A stretch of 64,000 nucleotides of DNA from positions 3,258,001-3,322,000 of the forward strand of contig NC_021171.1 in assembly GCF_000242895.2 (NCBI RefSeq), read 5' to 3'. Of the stretch, positions 28,032-36,928 are shown in pieces. Below the pieces are notes generated by a model. That model made no database searches. It saw only the letters and a list, made by a program, of their open reading frames with translations, and was not told the DNA's origin. The position numbers were made by a program, and so were the translations under genes. Position 1 is the first letter of the stretch. Every line of letters begins with the position of its first letter. The stretch is from Bacillus sp. 1NLA3E. GTDB lineage: Bacteria > Bacillota > Bacilli > Bacillales > Cytobacillaceae.

Positions 28032-29855
28032 CTATTTTCTAAAATGATAGGGAACGGTTGATACAACGACATTTCTCTTATATAACAAGAAAGTTCGAAT
28101 CAGGATACTAGATTGATTATGAAGAATGTTGTGCCAGCTCTTTTTTGGAATAAATTGTGGAATTAATACTGTCACCCAGTAATTAGACTCCCTTGCCTTA
28201 TGCTCTACCGTATCAATGAACTTTGTCAATGGATGAATAATACTCCGATAATGAGAATGCAACGTCACTAACCTAACATCAGGTTGCCAATTTTTCCATT
28301 TTTGTTCAAACAACTTTTCATCTTCTCTGTCAAAGGAAACATATACTGCGATGACTTGGTCCGTTAAAGTTTTAGCATAATTAATCGAGTTCTCAACCAC
28401 TTGGGTAATTCCAGCTACCGGAACAATAATGATATTTCCATTAATCGGAACGGCGGCTTCTCCTGCTTTAAGCCGCAATTGCTCACCAACTGAATCATAA
28501 TGTTTAGATATCCGATGGAATCCATAAACAATAACCGGTAAAAAGATTAGCACTGACCAAACCTGACCGAATTTTGTGATAAAGAATATCATCATAACGG
28601 TGAAACTAATTAAGGCTCCAACCAAATTGATAATAAATTTATAAACCCACCCTTTTGGTTTTTCACGAAACCACTTTATAATCATTCCTGTTTGCGACAA
28701 CGTAAAGGGAATAAAAACCCCCACTGCATAAAGTGGGATAAGCTGATCTGTTTGTCCTTTAAAAGCAATAATTAAAACAATTGAACCAATTGCTAACGTC
28801 AAGATTCCATTTGAATAACCTAAACGGTCTCCTCGGATTGTAAACATTCTCGGAATATATTTATCCTTAGCTAAATTATAGGCAAGTAAAGGGAAGGCTG
28901 AGTAACCAGTATTTGCTGCTAAAACAAGAATAAGCGCAGTTGAACCCTGGACAAAATAATACATTCCGTTTCTTCCAAATATTTGCGCAGCTATTTGAGA
29001 TACGACCGTTTCTTTACCAGATGGTGAAATCCCATAGTAAAAGGCTAAATACGTAATTCCTGTGAATAAAACTGCAAGCAGAGATCCCATTAATATTAAC
29101 GTTTTCGCAGCATTATTAGGTGCAGGATCTTTAAAGTTAGGAATAGCATTAGAAATGGCTTCTACACCAGTTAAGGCAGAACAACCTGAGGCAAAAGCTC
29201 TTAATAATAAAAATAAGGTAATCCCTGCAACAGGTGTCCCAATTTCCGGGTGTAGTTCCGGAGACACATCTCCAGTTACAATATGGTATATTCCCAAACC
29301 AATCATAAATACCATAGCAAACACAAACAGGTAAACTGGATAAGCTAAAACTGTGGCAGATTCCGTGACTCCTCTAAGATTTAAAATCGTAATTAAGATA
29401 ACCAAAATAATTGCAATTAAAACCGTATGTTCGTGTAACCGAGGAAAAGCAGATGTAATCGCATCTGTTCCAGCTGAAACACTAACTGCAACGGTTAAGA
29501 TGTAATCAACCAATAGAGACCCGCCCGCTACAAGCCCTGCGTTAACCCCAATATTTTCCTTAGAAACGACATATGCTCCTCCACCATGTGGATAGGAAAA
29601 AATTATTTGCCGGTACGATAATATAAGTGCAGTTAATAGGAATAATACGCCTACTGCAATAGGCAAGGAGTACCAAAATGCCAGTGTACTCACCGTGACC
29701 AACACGAGTAAGATTTGCTCTGTCCCATATGCAACCGAGGACAATGCATCAGAAGAAAGTATAGCTAAAGCTTTTAGCTTGTTAAGTTTTTGCTCACCAA
29801 GCTCGGCCGATTTTAATGGCCGACCGATTAAAAACCTTTTAACCGAAGTAAACAT
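28032..29855 (-). CDS. kimA: KimA, high-affinity potassium importer
   Basis: 607 residues, identical in length to B. subtilis KimA (YdaO). APC/KUP fold with ~12 membrane helices; the N-terminal signature KALAILSSDALSSVAYGTEQ (~29-48) is characteristic. The C-terminal ~150 residues form a cytosolic alpha/beta domain that binds c-di-AMP in the family. Imports K+ with protons. Regulated through the c-di-AMP riboswitch upstream, which shuts the gene off when c-di-AMP (and K+) is high. Confidence 0.95.
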   Translation of the reverse strand: MFTSVKRFLIGRPLKSAELGEQKLNKLKALAILSSDALSSVAYGTEQILLVLVTVSTLAFWYSLPIAVGVLFLLTALILSYRQIIFSYPHGGGAYVVSKENIGVNAGLVAGGSLLVDYILTVAVSVSAGTDAITSAFPRLHEHTVLIAIILVILITILNLRGVTESATVLAYPVYLFVFAMVFMIGLGIYHIVTGDVSPELHPEIGTPVAGITLFLLLRAFASGCSALTGVEAISNAIPNFKDPAPNNAAKTLILMGSLLAVLFTGITYLAFYYGISPSGKETVVSQIAAQIFGRNGMYYFVQGSTALILVLAANTGYSAFPLLAYNLAKDKYIPRMFTIRGDRLGYSNGILTLAIGSIVLIIAFKGQTDQLIPLYAVGVFIPFTLSQTGMIIKWFREKPKGWVYKFIINLVGALISFTVMMIFFITKFGQVWSVLIFLPVIVYGFHRISKHYDSVGEQLRLKAGEAAVPINGNIIIVPVAGITQVVENSINYAKTLTDQVIAVYVSFDREDEKLFEQKWKNWQPDVRLVTLHSHYRSIIHPLTKFIDTVEHKARESNYWVTVLIPQFIPKKSWHNILHNQSSILIRTFLLYKRNVVVSTVPYHFRK

Positions 29856-29919
29856 GTTTCCACCACCATCATCTTGTTGAAAGTTAGGTTACCCAAAAAG
29901 GTAATAAGTTATCTAAACA

Positions 29920-29957
29920 AAAAAAGTCCACAGAGCATGAAAAATACCCCTGTGGAC
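29920..29957 (-). terminator. Riboswitch-controlled terminator of kimA
   Basis: Stem GTCCACAG/CTGTGGAC with a T run on the minus strand, between the aptamer and the kimA start. Confidence 0.85.
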
Positions 29958-29984
29958 ATATTAACGATGTCGCATCAGTGTCAT

Positions 29985-30150
29985 CTTCCTCTCCCATAAC
30001 GCTTACGAGGTTAGCTGTCGGATTCGGACCATAGAATAGCCCTACCTCTTAATATGAAAAGCAAAAGCGTCTCCTTCAACCCATTGAGGGCTTGCCGCTA
30101 CAGCTAGACATAAAAAAAGGATTCACCCCGAGTGAACAACTTTTTGCTCA
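29985..30150 (-). promoter_or_regulatory. c-di-AMP riboswitch (ydaO type)
   Basis: On the minus strand the leader contains the conserved blocks GGGGTGAATCC (30129-30119), AGGTAGGGCT, CCGAATCC and ACAGCTAACCTCGTAAGCG (within 30027-30000) and GGAGAGG. These are hallmarks of the ydaO-yuaA class, here followed by an intrinsic terminator and kimA. Borders are approximate. Confidence 0.93.
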
Positions 30151-30293
30151 CAATCTGGTTTCCCCGTTCCTTTTGGATTAAGCGAATTAGAAATATGAAA
30201 CTGTTGATTATCATACTACCCTATCCTGTAATTTGTAAAGCATGGATTTCCAAAACTTTCTTCTACTCTCCTAAAAATTTTTTTAAGCAAAAG

Positions 30294-30320
30294 AAAAAAG
30301 CTGCAAATAAATCACAGCTT
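30294..30320 (-). terminator. lysA terminator
   Basis: Stem AAGCTGTG.../CAGCTT with T6 on the minus strand; it overlaps the lysA stop codon. Confidence 0.7.
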
Positions 30321-31638
30321 AGATTTCTACTTTTGAGTTTAACGGTAAATCAAGTCTCAAAAGGTCTTCAAAGGTTTCTCTTTTTACCACAAGGGTTGCT
30401 TCACCATTTTCAACAAAAACTACTGGAGGACGCGGAATTCGATTGTAGTTATTTGCCATTGAATATCCGTAAGCACCCGTGCATGACACTGCTAATATTT
30501 CTTGATCTTCTGCTTTAGGCAAAGGAAGATCCCAGATAAGCATGTCACCTGATTCACAGCATTTCCCAGCAATTGACACAGTTTCTTCTATATTAGCTAA
30601 TGGACGATTGGCCAATACGGCCTCATATTTTGCTTGATAAAGAGCTGGGCGAATATTATCACTCATTCCTCCATCAACAGCTAAATAATTTCTGACATTT
30701 GGGACTTCTTTACGCGAACCAACCTTATAAAGGGTCGTTCCTGCATCCCCTACTAAAGATCTTCCTGGTTCAATCCAAATCTCAGGCATGTTCATTTCTA
30801 ATTGTTTTGCCTGTATCTTTACCTCAGCAATGATTTCCTCTACATAATGGTGCGGTTGCATCGGTTCATCTTCATTTGTATAACGAATTCCGAAACCGCC
30901 GCCCAAATTTAATACTTTTGAACTAAAATTAAACTTGTGTTTCCAATCAGCTAACTTTTCAAAAATTTTCTTTGCCGCTAACAAGAAACCTGTTGTTTCA
31001 AAAATTTGGGAACCGATATGACAATGAACCCCAAGCAAGTCCAGCCATTCCGATTTAATTGCGATGGTCACTGCCTTTTCAGCTTGGCCGTTTTGCAAAT
31101 CGAATCCAAATTTTGAATCTTCCTGTCCAGTTAAAATATAATCATGTGTATGCGCTTCAATTCCAGGTGTTACTCGTAACAAAATTTTTGTTTTAATTTT
31201 CTTGTCCGCACAAATTTGGTTTAAAAGCTCCAATTCATAGAAATTATCAACCACAATACAGCCAATTTTCGCTTTAATCGCCATATCTAATTCTTCTCTA
31301 CTTTTATTATTTCCATGAAAGTGGATTTTCTCTACTGGAAATTCAGCATGAAGTGCCGTATATAATTCTCCTCCTGACACGACATCAAGGGATAATCCTT
31401 CTTCATTAGCTAATTGAAGCATTGCAATAGTAGAAAAAGCTTTACTGGCATAAGCAACCTGCGCGGGTACCCCTAGTCGATCAAAGGTTTTTTTAAATCC
31501 TCGAGCTCGATCCCGAATTAAGGCCACATCATAAACATATAGTGGTGTCCCAAACTGTTCAGCTAAGTCGATTGTATCTAAACCACCAATTTCTAGGTGC
31601 CCCTTGTCATTTACTTTTGTTGTTCCATGAAAATACAT
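30319..31638 (-). CDS. lysA: Diaminopimelate decarboxylase
   Basis: 439 residues, PLP fold-type III. PLP lysine is Lys66 (VAYASKAFST); the glycine-rich phosphate loop GGGFGIRY (~246-253); CESGD (~347) and GAYGYSMANNYN (~376-387) give the second-subunit active site. Makes lysine from meso-diaminopimelate, the last step of lysine synthesis. Confidence 0.97.
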   Translation of the reverse strand: MYFHGTTKVNDKGHLEIGGLDTIDLAEQFGTPLYVYDVALIRDRARGFKKTFDRLGVPAQVAYASKAFSTIAMLQLANEEGLSLDVVSGGELYTALHAEFPVEKIHFHGNNKSREELDMAIKAKIGCIVVDNFYELELLNQICADKKIKTKILLRVTPGIEAHTHDYILTGQEDSKFGFDLQNGQAEKAVTIAIKSEWLDLLGVHCHIGSQIFETTGFLLAAKKIFEKLADWKHKFNFSSKVLNLGGGFGIRYTNEDEPMQPHHYVEEIIAEVKIQAKQLEMNMPEIWIEPGRSLVGDAGTTLYKVGSRKEVPNVRNYLAVDGGMSDNIRPALYQAKYEAVLANRPLANIEETVSIAGKCCESGDMLIWDLPLPKAEDQEILAVSCTGAYGYSMANNYNRIPRPPVVFVENGEATLVVKRETFEDLLRLDLPLNSKVEI

Positions 31639-31675
31639 TCTTTTCCCCTCCGTTAAAGCACTTCAAATATAATAA

Positions 31676-31708
31676 AATAGACAGTTTCTACGAGAGATAC
31701 TGTCTATT
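31676..31708 (-). terminator. spoVA operon terminator, separated by a box
   Basis: Stem AATAGACAGT/ACTGTCTATT with a T-rich tail on the minus strand. The spoVAF stop codon is ~240 bp upstream, beyond box copy 6. Confidence 0.75.
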
Positions 31709-31724
31709 TGTCTCTTTTATCCAA

Positions 31725-31890
31725 AGGCTGTGTTAAATTAGAATGTTGATTTCCGCAGGGCGGGCGCTGAGCCTCCTCGGCGTTATACGCCTGCGGGGTC
31801 TCACCTGTCCCGCTGCTCCCGCAGGAGTCGAGCACCTTCCGCTCCAATCAACATTGTGCTAAAAATCAACAATTTCCTTTAACACAACCT
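31725..31890 (-). mobile_element. GC-rich box, copy 6, with internal deletion
   Basis: Outer ends AGGCTGTGTTAAATTAG (31725) and CCTTTAACACAACCT (31876-31890). Compared with other copies about 25 bp are missing after TTCCGC (31751-31756), removing the CGCTTCGCTTTCCG stretch. An extra short AATCAAC repeat lies near the right end (31864-31870). Placed between the spoVAF stop and its terminator. Confidence 0.75.
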
Positions 31891-31947
31891 ATCCAAAAAT
31901 AAATTAATCCAACTTTATCATAACAACAGCACTCTGTAAATGGTTTT

Positions 31948-33429
31948 CTAGGAATTAGCAGGCTGTTTAAAACGGTTCTTAGGATGAACGATACTTGGCC
32001 GTTTTTTTGAGCCAGGAACGCTTGTCCGGATAATGATTTGAAGAAATGCCTGTGGATTAAAGGGAAGGAGTGGCCATAAATAGGGCGTATTTAATGACCG
32101 AATTCCAGCCAAGAACAAGAAATATAAGGTGTTACCGATAACAAACCCCGGAGCATGAAATAGGGCAACGGCAACCAATAATGCAAGTCTACCCATTTTG
32201 TTCGCAATACTTAATTCATAGCTTGGAGTAGTAAATGTCCCGACTGTCGCTAGCGATGCATATAATATTACTTCTGGAACAAACAGTCCGACATCAACGG
32301 CAATTTGCCCAATTAACACAGCTGCAATTAAGCCCATTGCGGTCGAAAGTGGGGTTGGGGTATGGATGGCGGCAAGTCGTAAAAATTCAAGCCCAATATC
32401 TGCAAGAAACAGTTGAATCACAATCGGAATATTTGTACTGTCATTTGGTCCAATAAAGGCTAACTTTTCCGGTAAGAGATGTGGTTCAAGAACCCATAAG
32501 AACCATAAGGGTAACAAGAACAAGGAGATGATTACCCCCAGAAATCGAACCCATCTTACAAAGGTCCCAACTGCTGGAGATTGTCTAAATTCCTCTGCAT
32601 GCTGTAAATGATGAAAAAAAGTGGAGGGTGTAATAATTACACTTGGAGATGTATCCACAAAAATCAGGACATGCCCTTCTAACAAATGGGTTGCTCCCAC
32701 ATCAGCCCTCTCCGTGTATCGTACCAATGGATAAGGATTATATCCTTGCTTTAATAAAAACTCTTCAACAGCTTTCTCTGCCATCGTGAGGCCATCGATT
32801 TTAATCGCTTTAATTTCTTTTTTAATAACCTCAACCAGATCTTCATCAGCAATATCTTTAATATAGGCAATGGCAATATCCGTTTTAGATCTTTCCCCCA
32901 CTTTTATGATTTCAAAACGCAATCTCTCATCCCGAATTCTTCTTCTCGTTAACGCCGTGTTCACAATGATGTTTTCAACATAACCATCCCGTGAACCACG
33001 AACTACCTTCTCCGTATCAGGTTCCTGTGGTTGCCTTCCTGGGTAGCTACGGACATCGATAGATAATGCTGTCTGCACACCCTCTACCACTACAACCATT
33101 AAACCACTCAATACTTGATCAACAACTTCATCCAATGTTTTAATCGGTGTGACCGACTGATGGACAAGATTGTTTTCGATATTATTAAAAAGATTGGTCG
33201 ATAGTTTTTCATGCTCATTAATCCTAAGAAGCGTTTCCATAATTTCAATAATGAAACTTGTATCACATAACCCATTAACATAATAGAGGTGCACACTTCT
33301 CTTATTTATTTTAAGCTTACGGACTCCTAGGTCAAAGCTTACACCTAAACCGATCCGTTCCTTGAAATATTTTTCTATTTCATCGACTGACTCCGGAATC
33401 GGATGCCTTTCCTTTGTCGTGGTTGCCAT
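31948..33429 (-). CDS. spoVAF: SpoVAF, GerA-family spore membrane protein
   Basis: Start at ATG 33429 ([13 protein letters not shown]), 8 bases behind aaaggag; 493 residues, the B. subtilis length. N-terminal cytoplasmic domain (~1-280) and four to five membrane helices after it, including the GerA-type motif [20 protein letters not shown]. Related to the GerAA germinant receptor subunit; together with SpoVAEA-linked factors it helps dipicolinate release in germination. Confidence 0.95.
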   Translation of the reverse strand: MATTTKERHPIPESVDEIEKYFKERIGLGVSFDLGVRKLKINKRSVHLYYVNGLCDTSFIIEIMETLLRINEHEKLSTNLFNNIENNLVHQSVTPIKTLDEVVDQVLSGLMVVVVEGVQTALSIDVRSYPGRQPQEPDTEKVVRGSRDGYVENIIVNTALTRRRIRDERLRFEIIKVGERSKTDIAIAYIKDIADEDLVEVIKKEIKAIKIDGLTMAEKAVEEFLLKQGYNPYPLVRYTERADVGATHLLEGHVLIFVDTSPSVIITPSTFFHHLQHAEEFRQSPAVGTFVRWVRFLGVIISLFLLPLWFLWVLEPHLLPEKLAFIGPNDSTNIPIVIQLFLADIGLEFLRLAAIHTPTPLSTAMGLIAAVLIGQIAVDVGLFVPEVILYASLATVGTFTTPSYELSIANKMGRLALLVAVALFHAPGFVIGNTLYFLFLAGIRSLNTPYLWPLLPFNPQAFLQIIIRTSVPGSKKRPSIVHPKNRFKQPANS

Positions 33430-33991
33430 AATATCCACTCCTTTCTAAGATAATCTCAACAGCCTTTTTGGTAATTGGAGAACCCTGTTCAAAATGATCA
33501 TGTTGTGACATCTTACCGATATCTCCAATTCCTACTATGATAGGAACTTTTAACTGGTCAAGACAATAAACGGTATCACCGTTTATCCTGCCAAGTTCAA
33601 ATTCAGGAACACCAAATTTATCTACTCCATACGGAGTTAATACTCCGTCCCGATCTATACAAACGTCCACTTTTGTCCATTCTTCTTGTCTTGTTTTAGA
33701 AGCTACAGCTATTATTCCTAACACTTCTATTTCATTATGCTCTGCGACATATTTCAAGGCGATTTCTCCTGCACCTTCACCTATAAAACCACTATCATCA
33801 AACATTACAAATACCGGATCATTTTTGGCTCTTTTGATGTGCTTCACAAGTTCTGGGCCAGTTAGGACTGACGGGTTCCCTTGTGACATAGAAATGCATC
33901 TACCACCAATTTCAGATGCTACTCCTTGCACTGACCGTTTGGCATACTCATCACCATCCGTAACTAAGATCACCCGTCGTCGTTCACTCAT
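33380..33991 (-). CDS. spoVAEA: SpoVAEA, spore germination operon protein
   Basis: 203 residues from ATG 33991 ([20 protein letters not shown]), exactly the B. subtilis length; an open frame of 35 more codons lies upstream and overlaps spoVAB. Soluble Rossmann-like protein with [17 protein letters not shown]. It overlaps spoVAF by 50 bp. In B. subtilis the gene follows spoVAEB; here spoVAB precedes it directly, with spoVAC, spoVAD and spoVAEB absent. Confidence 0.92.
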   Translation of the reverse strand: MSERRRVILVTDGDEYAKRSVQGVASEIGGRCISMSQGNPSVLTGPELVKHIKRAKNDPVFVMFDDSGFIGEGAGEIALKYVAEHNEIEVLGIIAVASKTRQEEWTKVDVCIDRDGVLTPYGVDKFGVPEFELGRINGDTVYCLDQLKVPIIVGIGDIGKMSQHDHFEQGSPITKKAVEIILERSGYYGNHDKGKASDSGVSR

Positions 33992-34074
33992 GTTTTGATC
34001 CCTCTTTCGTTTACGCCAGCATAAAGAGTGGTCAAGGTTATACGTTGCTAACCATACGCTTGCGTTTTTTTGTT

Positions 34075-34500
34075 TCAACTCACAAAATAAATCCAATGGA
34101 ATAACGACCCAAATACTTTTCCTAAAACAATGGCCATTAAGAGAATTTTAATTCCTTCTTCTTCAATCCCGACTCGTTTTGCTAAAATTGGGAAAACATT
34201 CAAAACTTCAGTTAACGCAGCAGCCAACATCCCCACAAATACTCCACCTAACACACCAAGAGGAATAAGCAAAAGAACGGGTAGAAAAAAGGTTGGATCC
34301 CTTAAGCTGGAAAATGTTCCAGCAATGGCTCCAAAAACAATTCCCCATTCATACCAATGAATCATCTTCATGGTTTTAGACAGTTGAGTCAACCTTGGAA
34401 TAATTCCTAAAACGGCTAAAAAGGCAACAAATCCTGCCCCAACAGAAAGTCCCCCAGCAAATCCGATAAAAACAACGATTAAAATACTAATGATCATCAA
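34075..34500 (-). CDS. spoVAB: SpoVAB, spore membrane protein
   Basis: 141 residues, the B. subtilis length, with four to five membrane helices (first at ~1-25, [20 protein letters not shown]). Start overlaps the spoVAA end by 14 bp. Made in the forespore and needed for dipicolinic acid uptake. Confidence 0.92.
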   Translation of the reverse strand: MMIISILIVVFIGFAGGLSVGAGFVAFLAVLGIIPRLTQLSKTMKMIHWYEWGIVFGAIAGTFSSLRDPTFFLPVLLLIPLGVLGGVFVGMLAAALTEVLNVFPILAKRVGIEEEGIKILLMAIVLGKVFGSLFHWIYFVS

Positions 34501-35116
34501 TTTGTTTCATACTTTCTTTGTTTTCGTGCATCACGACATATTGATCGATATCTTGCTGGTAATTAAACATTTCCACTTCTAATGGACTTGGTTCTTCATT
34601 AAACCTTTTACGAAAAAAATGATTAAAAAAAAGTACCATCCCTAATCCTAAGCCAAACGAGTAGGGAATTTGGAATAAGAGCGGTTTTACTGCTACCCTT
34701 CCCGTAATTACGGTATACAAGCGCTGTTGGACCGCTTGCATGCTAACATCTTCATGGAAATTCATAATTGTTAAAGCCGCCCCGAAAAATAATAAAAACC
34801 AAATTAACAAAAAGAGCGGGACTGAGATTCTTTTCTTTTTAAAAATTACTTCTACAATAGTTTGTGAAGGTCCAACGATTTGCACCTCTACAGTTGGGAA
34901 AACCTTTGTAATATATTTGATGACGGTCATTGCATCGACAACAATCATGTTGCGATCTTCTTCTTTTACTTTGTGTACTTTTAGCTGTTGAAGCGCTTTA
35001 TAAATATCATCATCTGCAATAATTTGTGCGATATCCTTTAAATAAACGGTTCCTTCTTGTCGAACTTGACTGCGATTACGCATGCGAATGTAGATTGTTT
35101 TTTCCATCCCATTCAC
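34487..35116 (-). CDS. spoVAA: SpoVAA, spore membrane protein
   Basis: 209 residues: a soluble N-terminal domain (~1-95) with a mixed alpha/beta pattern (YLKDIAQIIADDDIY), then two membrane helices (~98-118 and ~145-165). Matches SpoVAA in length and layout. First gene of the spoVA operon. Confidence 0.92.
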   Translation of the reverse strand: MNGMEKTIYIRMRNRSQVRQEGTVYLKDIAQIIADDDIYKALQQLKVHKVKEEDRNMIVVDAMTVIKYITKVFPTVEVQIVGPSQTIVEVIFKKKRISVPLFLLIWFLLFFGAALTIMNFHEDVSMQAVQQRLYTVITGRVAVKPLLFQIPYSFGLGLGMVLFFNHFFRKRFNEEPSPLEVEMFNYQQDIDQYVVMHENKESMKQIDDH

Positions 35117-35143
35117 TTCCCAAACACAATGATTTCTTATAGG

Positions 35144-35170
35144 TAGTATGAGTTTAATGTAATTTTTTCA
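35144..35170 (-). promoter_or_regulatory. Sigma-G-like promoter of the spoVA operon
   Basis: On the minus strand TGAAAAAA (35170-35163) and CATACTA (35150-35144) fit the forespore pattern with a CATnnTA -10. The spoVA operon is sigma-G dependent in B. subtilis. Confidence 0.5.
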
Positions 35171-35220
35171 TCATGGCCAAAATATGGAGGAAATGGCATA
35201 AATAATAGCCATAATAGGAA

Positions 35221-35258
35221 AAAAAGACCGTACGGATTAGATATCCATACGGCCTTTC
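35221..35258 (-). terminator. sigF terminator with the stop codon in its loop
   Basis: Stem AGGCCGTATGG/CCGTACGGTCT with T6 on the minus strand. The sigF stop TAA (35239-35237) lies in the hairpin loop, so the last sigF codons form one arm. Confidence 0.85.
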
Positions 35259-35995
35259 ATTTGTTGAAGTATTTTTTTCTCCAATCTTGAAACTTGCACC
35301 TGGGAAATACCAAGTCTGGTCGCGACCTCTGACTGCGTCTGATCCTTGTAATATCTTAGGTAAACAATCAATCGTTCCCGATCCTCAAGCTCAAGAATAG
35401 CTTCTTTTAATGCAATTTTATCGAACCACTTCTCTTCCATTCCATCATCTATTTGATCTAATAGGGTGATTGGGTCCCCATCATTTTCAAATACAGTTTC
35501 ATGAATAGAAGATGGTGTCCGGCTTGCTTCTTGAGCCATTACAATATCCTCTGGAGAAATCTCCAAGTACTCAGATAACTCACCTACAGTAGGAATTCTC
35601 CCGAAATTCTTTGAGAGTTCATCCTTAGCCTTGCGAATTTTATTTCCCAATTCTTTTAATGATCTACTTACCTTAACCGTTCCATCATCGCGGATAAAAC
35701 GCTGGATTTCTCCAATAATCATCGGAACTGCATAGGTGGAAAATTTAACATCATATGATAAATCAAATTTATCAACTGACTTTAATAGTCCAATGCAACC
35801 AATTTGGAAAAGATCGTCTGGATCATAGCCACGATTAAGAAATCTTTGAACAACAGACCATACTAGTCTTATGTTTTTTTCGACAATCAAATCACGTGCG
35901 TCTTGATCACCTGTCTGACTTCTTTTTATCAGTTCCTTTACTTCATGGTCCTTTAGATAAATTTGCTTATTATTGTTCTTAACCTCCACATCCAT
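35237..35995 (-). CDS. sigF: Sigma-F, forespore RNA polymerase sigma factor
   Basis: 252 residues. Region 2 (NIRLVWSVVQRFLNRGYDPDDLFQIGCIGLLKSVDKFD), region 3, and the region 4 helix-turn-helix (QSEVATRLGISQVQVSRLEKKIL) are complete. First compartment-specific sigma factor in the forespore, held by SpoIIAB. Last gene of spoIIAA-spoIIAB-sigF. Confidence 0.97.
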   Translation of the reverse strand: MDVEVKNNNKQIYLKDHEVKELIKRSQTGDQDARDLIVEKNIRLVWSVVQRFLNRGYDPDDLFQIGCIGLLKSVDKFDLSYDVKFSTYAVPMIIGEIQRFIRDDGTVKVSRSLKELGNKIRKAKDELSKNFGRIPTVGELSEYLEISPEDIVMAQEASRTPSSIHETVFENDGDPITLLDQIDDGMEEKWFDKIALKEAILELEDRERLIVYLRYYKDQTQSEVATRLGISQVQVSRLEKKILQQMKGRMDI

Positions 35996-36006
35996 AGCAG
36001 GACTCC

Positions 36007-36447
36007 TTAATTACATAGCATTTTGCTGTTAGATAAATGCTTTTTTAGCGTGATTTCAGTTCCATTGCCTGTTTGCGAAGAAACCTCTACTTCATCCATG
36101 AAGTTTTCCATGATTGTAAAGCCCATCCCTGACCTTTCTAAATCAGGTTTTGTTGTAAAAAGAGGTTGTCGTGCTTCTTCCACATCAACAATACCGATTC
36201 CCTCATCTTTAATTTTCATTTCAACCAAACCATCCTCAATCGTTACAGTGATATAAACAATCCCATTTGGATCATGATTATAGCCATGAATAATTGAATT
36301 CGTTACGGCTTCGGACACAACTGTCTTAATTTCGGTTAATTCATCCATGGTTGGATCAAGTTGTGCAATAAATGCAGCTACTGTGACCCTGGCAAATGAT
36401 TCATTTTGACTTAATGCACTAAATTGAAGTTGCATTTTATTTTTCAT
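36007..36447 (-). CDS. spoIIAB: SpoIIAB, anti-sigma-F factor and kinase
   Basis: 146 residues with the GHKL ATPase fold: N box [14 protein letters not shown]1 box [10 protein letters not shown] and G2 region [14 protein letters not shown]. It binds sigma-F and phosphorylates SpoIIAA. 11 bp before sigF. Confidence 0.97.
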   Translation of the reverse strand: MKNKMQLQFSALSQNESFARVTVAAFIAQLDPTMDELTEIKTVVSEAVTNSIIHGYNHDPNGIVYITVTIEDGLVEMKIKDEGIGIVDVEEARQPLFTTKPDLERSGMGFTIMENFMDEVEVSSQTGNGTEITLKKHLSNSKMLCN

Positions 36448-36450
36448 ATG

Positions 36451-36801
36451 TCAGGCTACCCCCAATCTTTGTAAAGCAAATTCTTCCGTCTGCTCTAGCC
36501 GAATGATTTTAAATAAACCTGACATATCAAATAGTCTTTCAATTGCCGGAGAAATCGCACATACTACCATTTCACCATGGACCTGCTTGATTTGCTTATA
36601 TCTTCCTAAAATAACCCCTAATCCAGAACTATCCATAAATGTCAGTCTCTCGAGGTTTAACACAATATGACGGATATTAGATTCCTCTATTGCTTTGGAT
36701 GCAAGTTCGCGAAGCTCTTCTGCGGTGTGGTGGTCTAATTCTCCAGCTAAACGAATGCATAATACATCATGCTTGATAACCAATTCAATGTTTAGACTCA
36801 C
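36451..36801 (-). CDS. spoIIAA: SpoIIAA, anti-anti-sigma factor
   Basis: Start set at GTG 36801 ([15 protein letters not shown]), 9 bases behind aaggagg; 116 residues, the STAS-domain family length. The phospho-acceptor is Ser58 in TFMDSSGLG. Unphosphorylated SpoIIAA frees sigma-F from SpoIIAB in the forespore. 3 bp before spoIIAB. Confidence 0.97.
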   Translation of the reverse strand: MSLNIELVIKHDVLCIRLAGELDHHTAEELRELASKAIEESNIRHIVLNLERLTFMDSSGLGVILGRYKQIKQVHGEMVVCAISPAIERLFDMSGLFKIIRLEQTEEFALQRLGVA

Positions 36802-36834
36802 TATCCAATGCCTCCTTACTTTGATATAGTGAGT

Positions 36835-36864
36835 CAATTCGCTGCTGGTAGAACTGAATCCTTC
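36835..36864 (-). promoter_or_regulatory. Sigma-H promoter of the spoIIA operon
   Basis: On the minus strand GAAGGATTC (36864-36856), a 12-bp spacer and AGCGAATTG (36843-36835) match RNAGGAWWW-N11-12-RNNGAATWW with few mismatches. The spoIIA operon is sigma-H transcribed in B. subtilis. Confidence 0.75.
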
Positions 36865-36928
36865 TTTAAGGACAAAACTAGTGTTGATTCGCTAAAAGTA
36901 GTTTTCAAAAACAATGTTTCGACAGTGG

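Noticed and set aside
33992-34096. Remnant of spoVAEB or spoVAD in front of spoVAEA
   Set aside because: I looked at the 35 codons open ahead of spoVAEA in that frame and saw no recognisable piece of these proteins.
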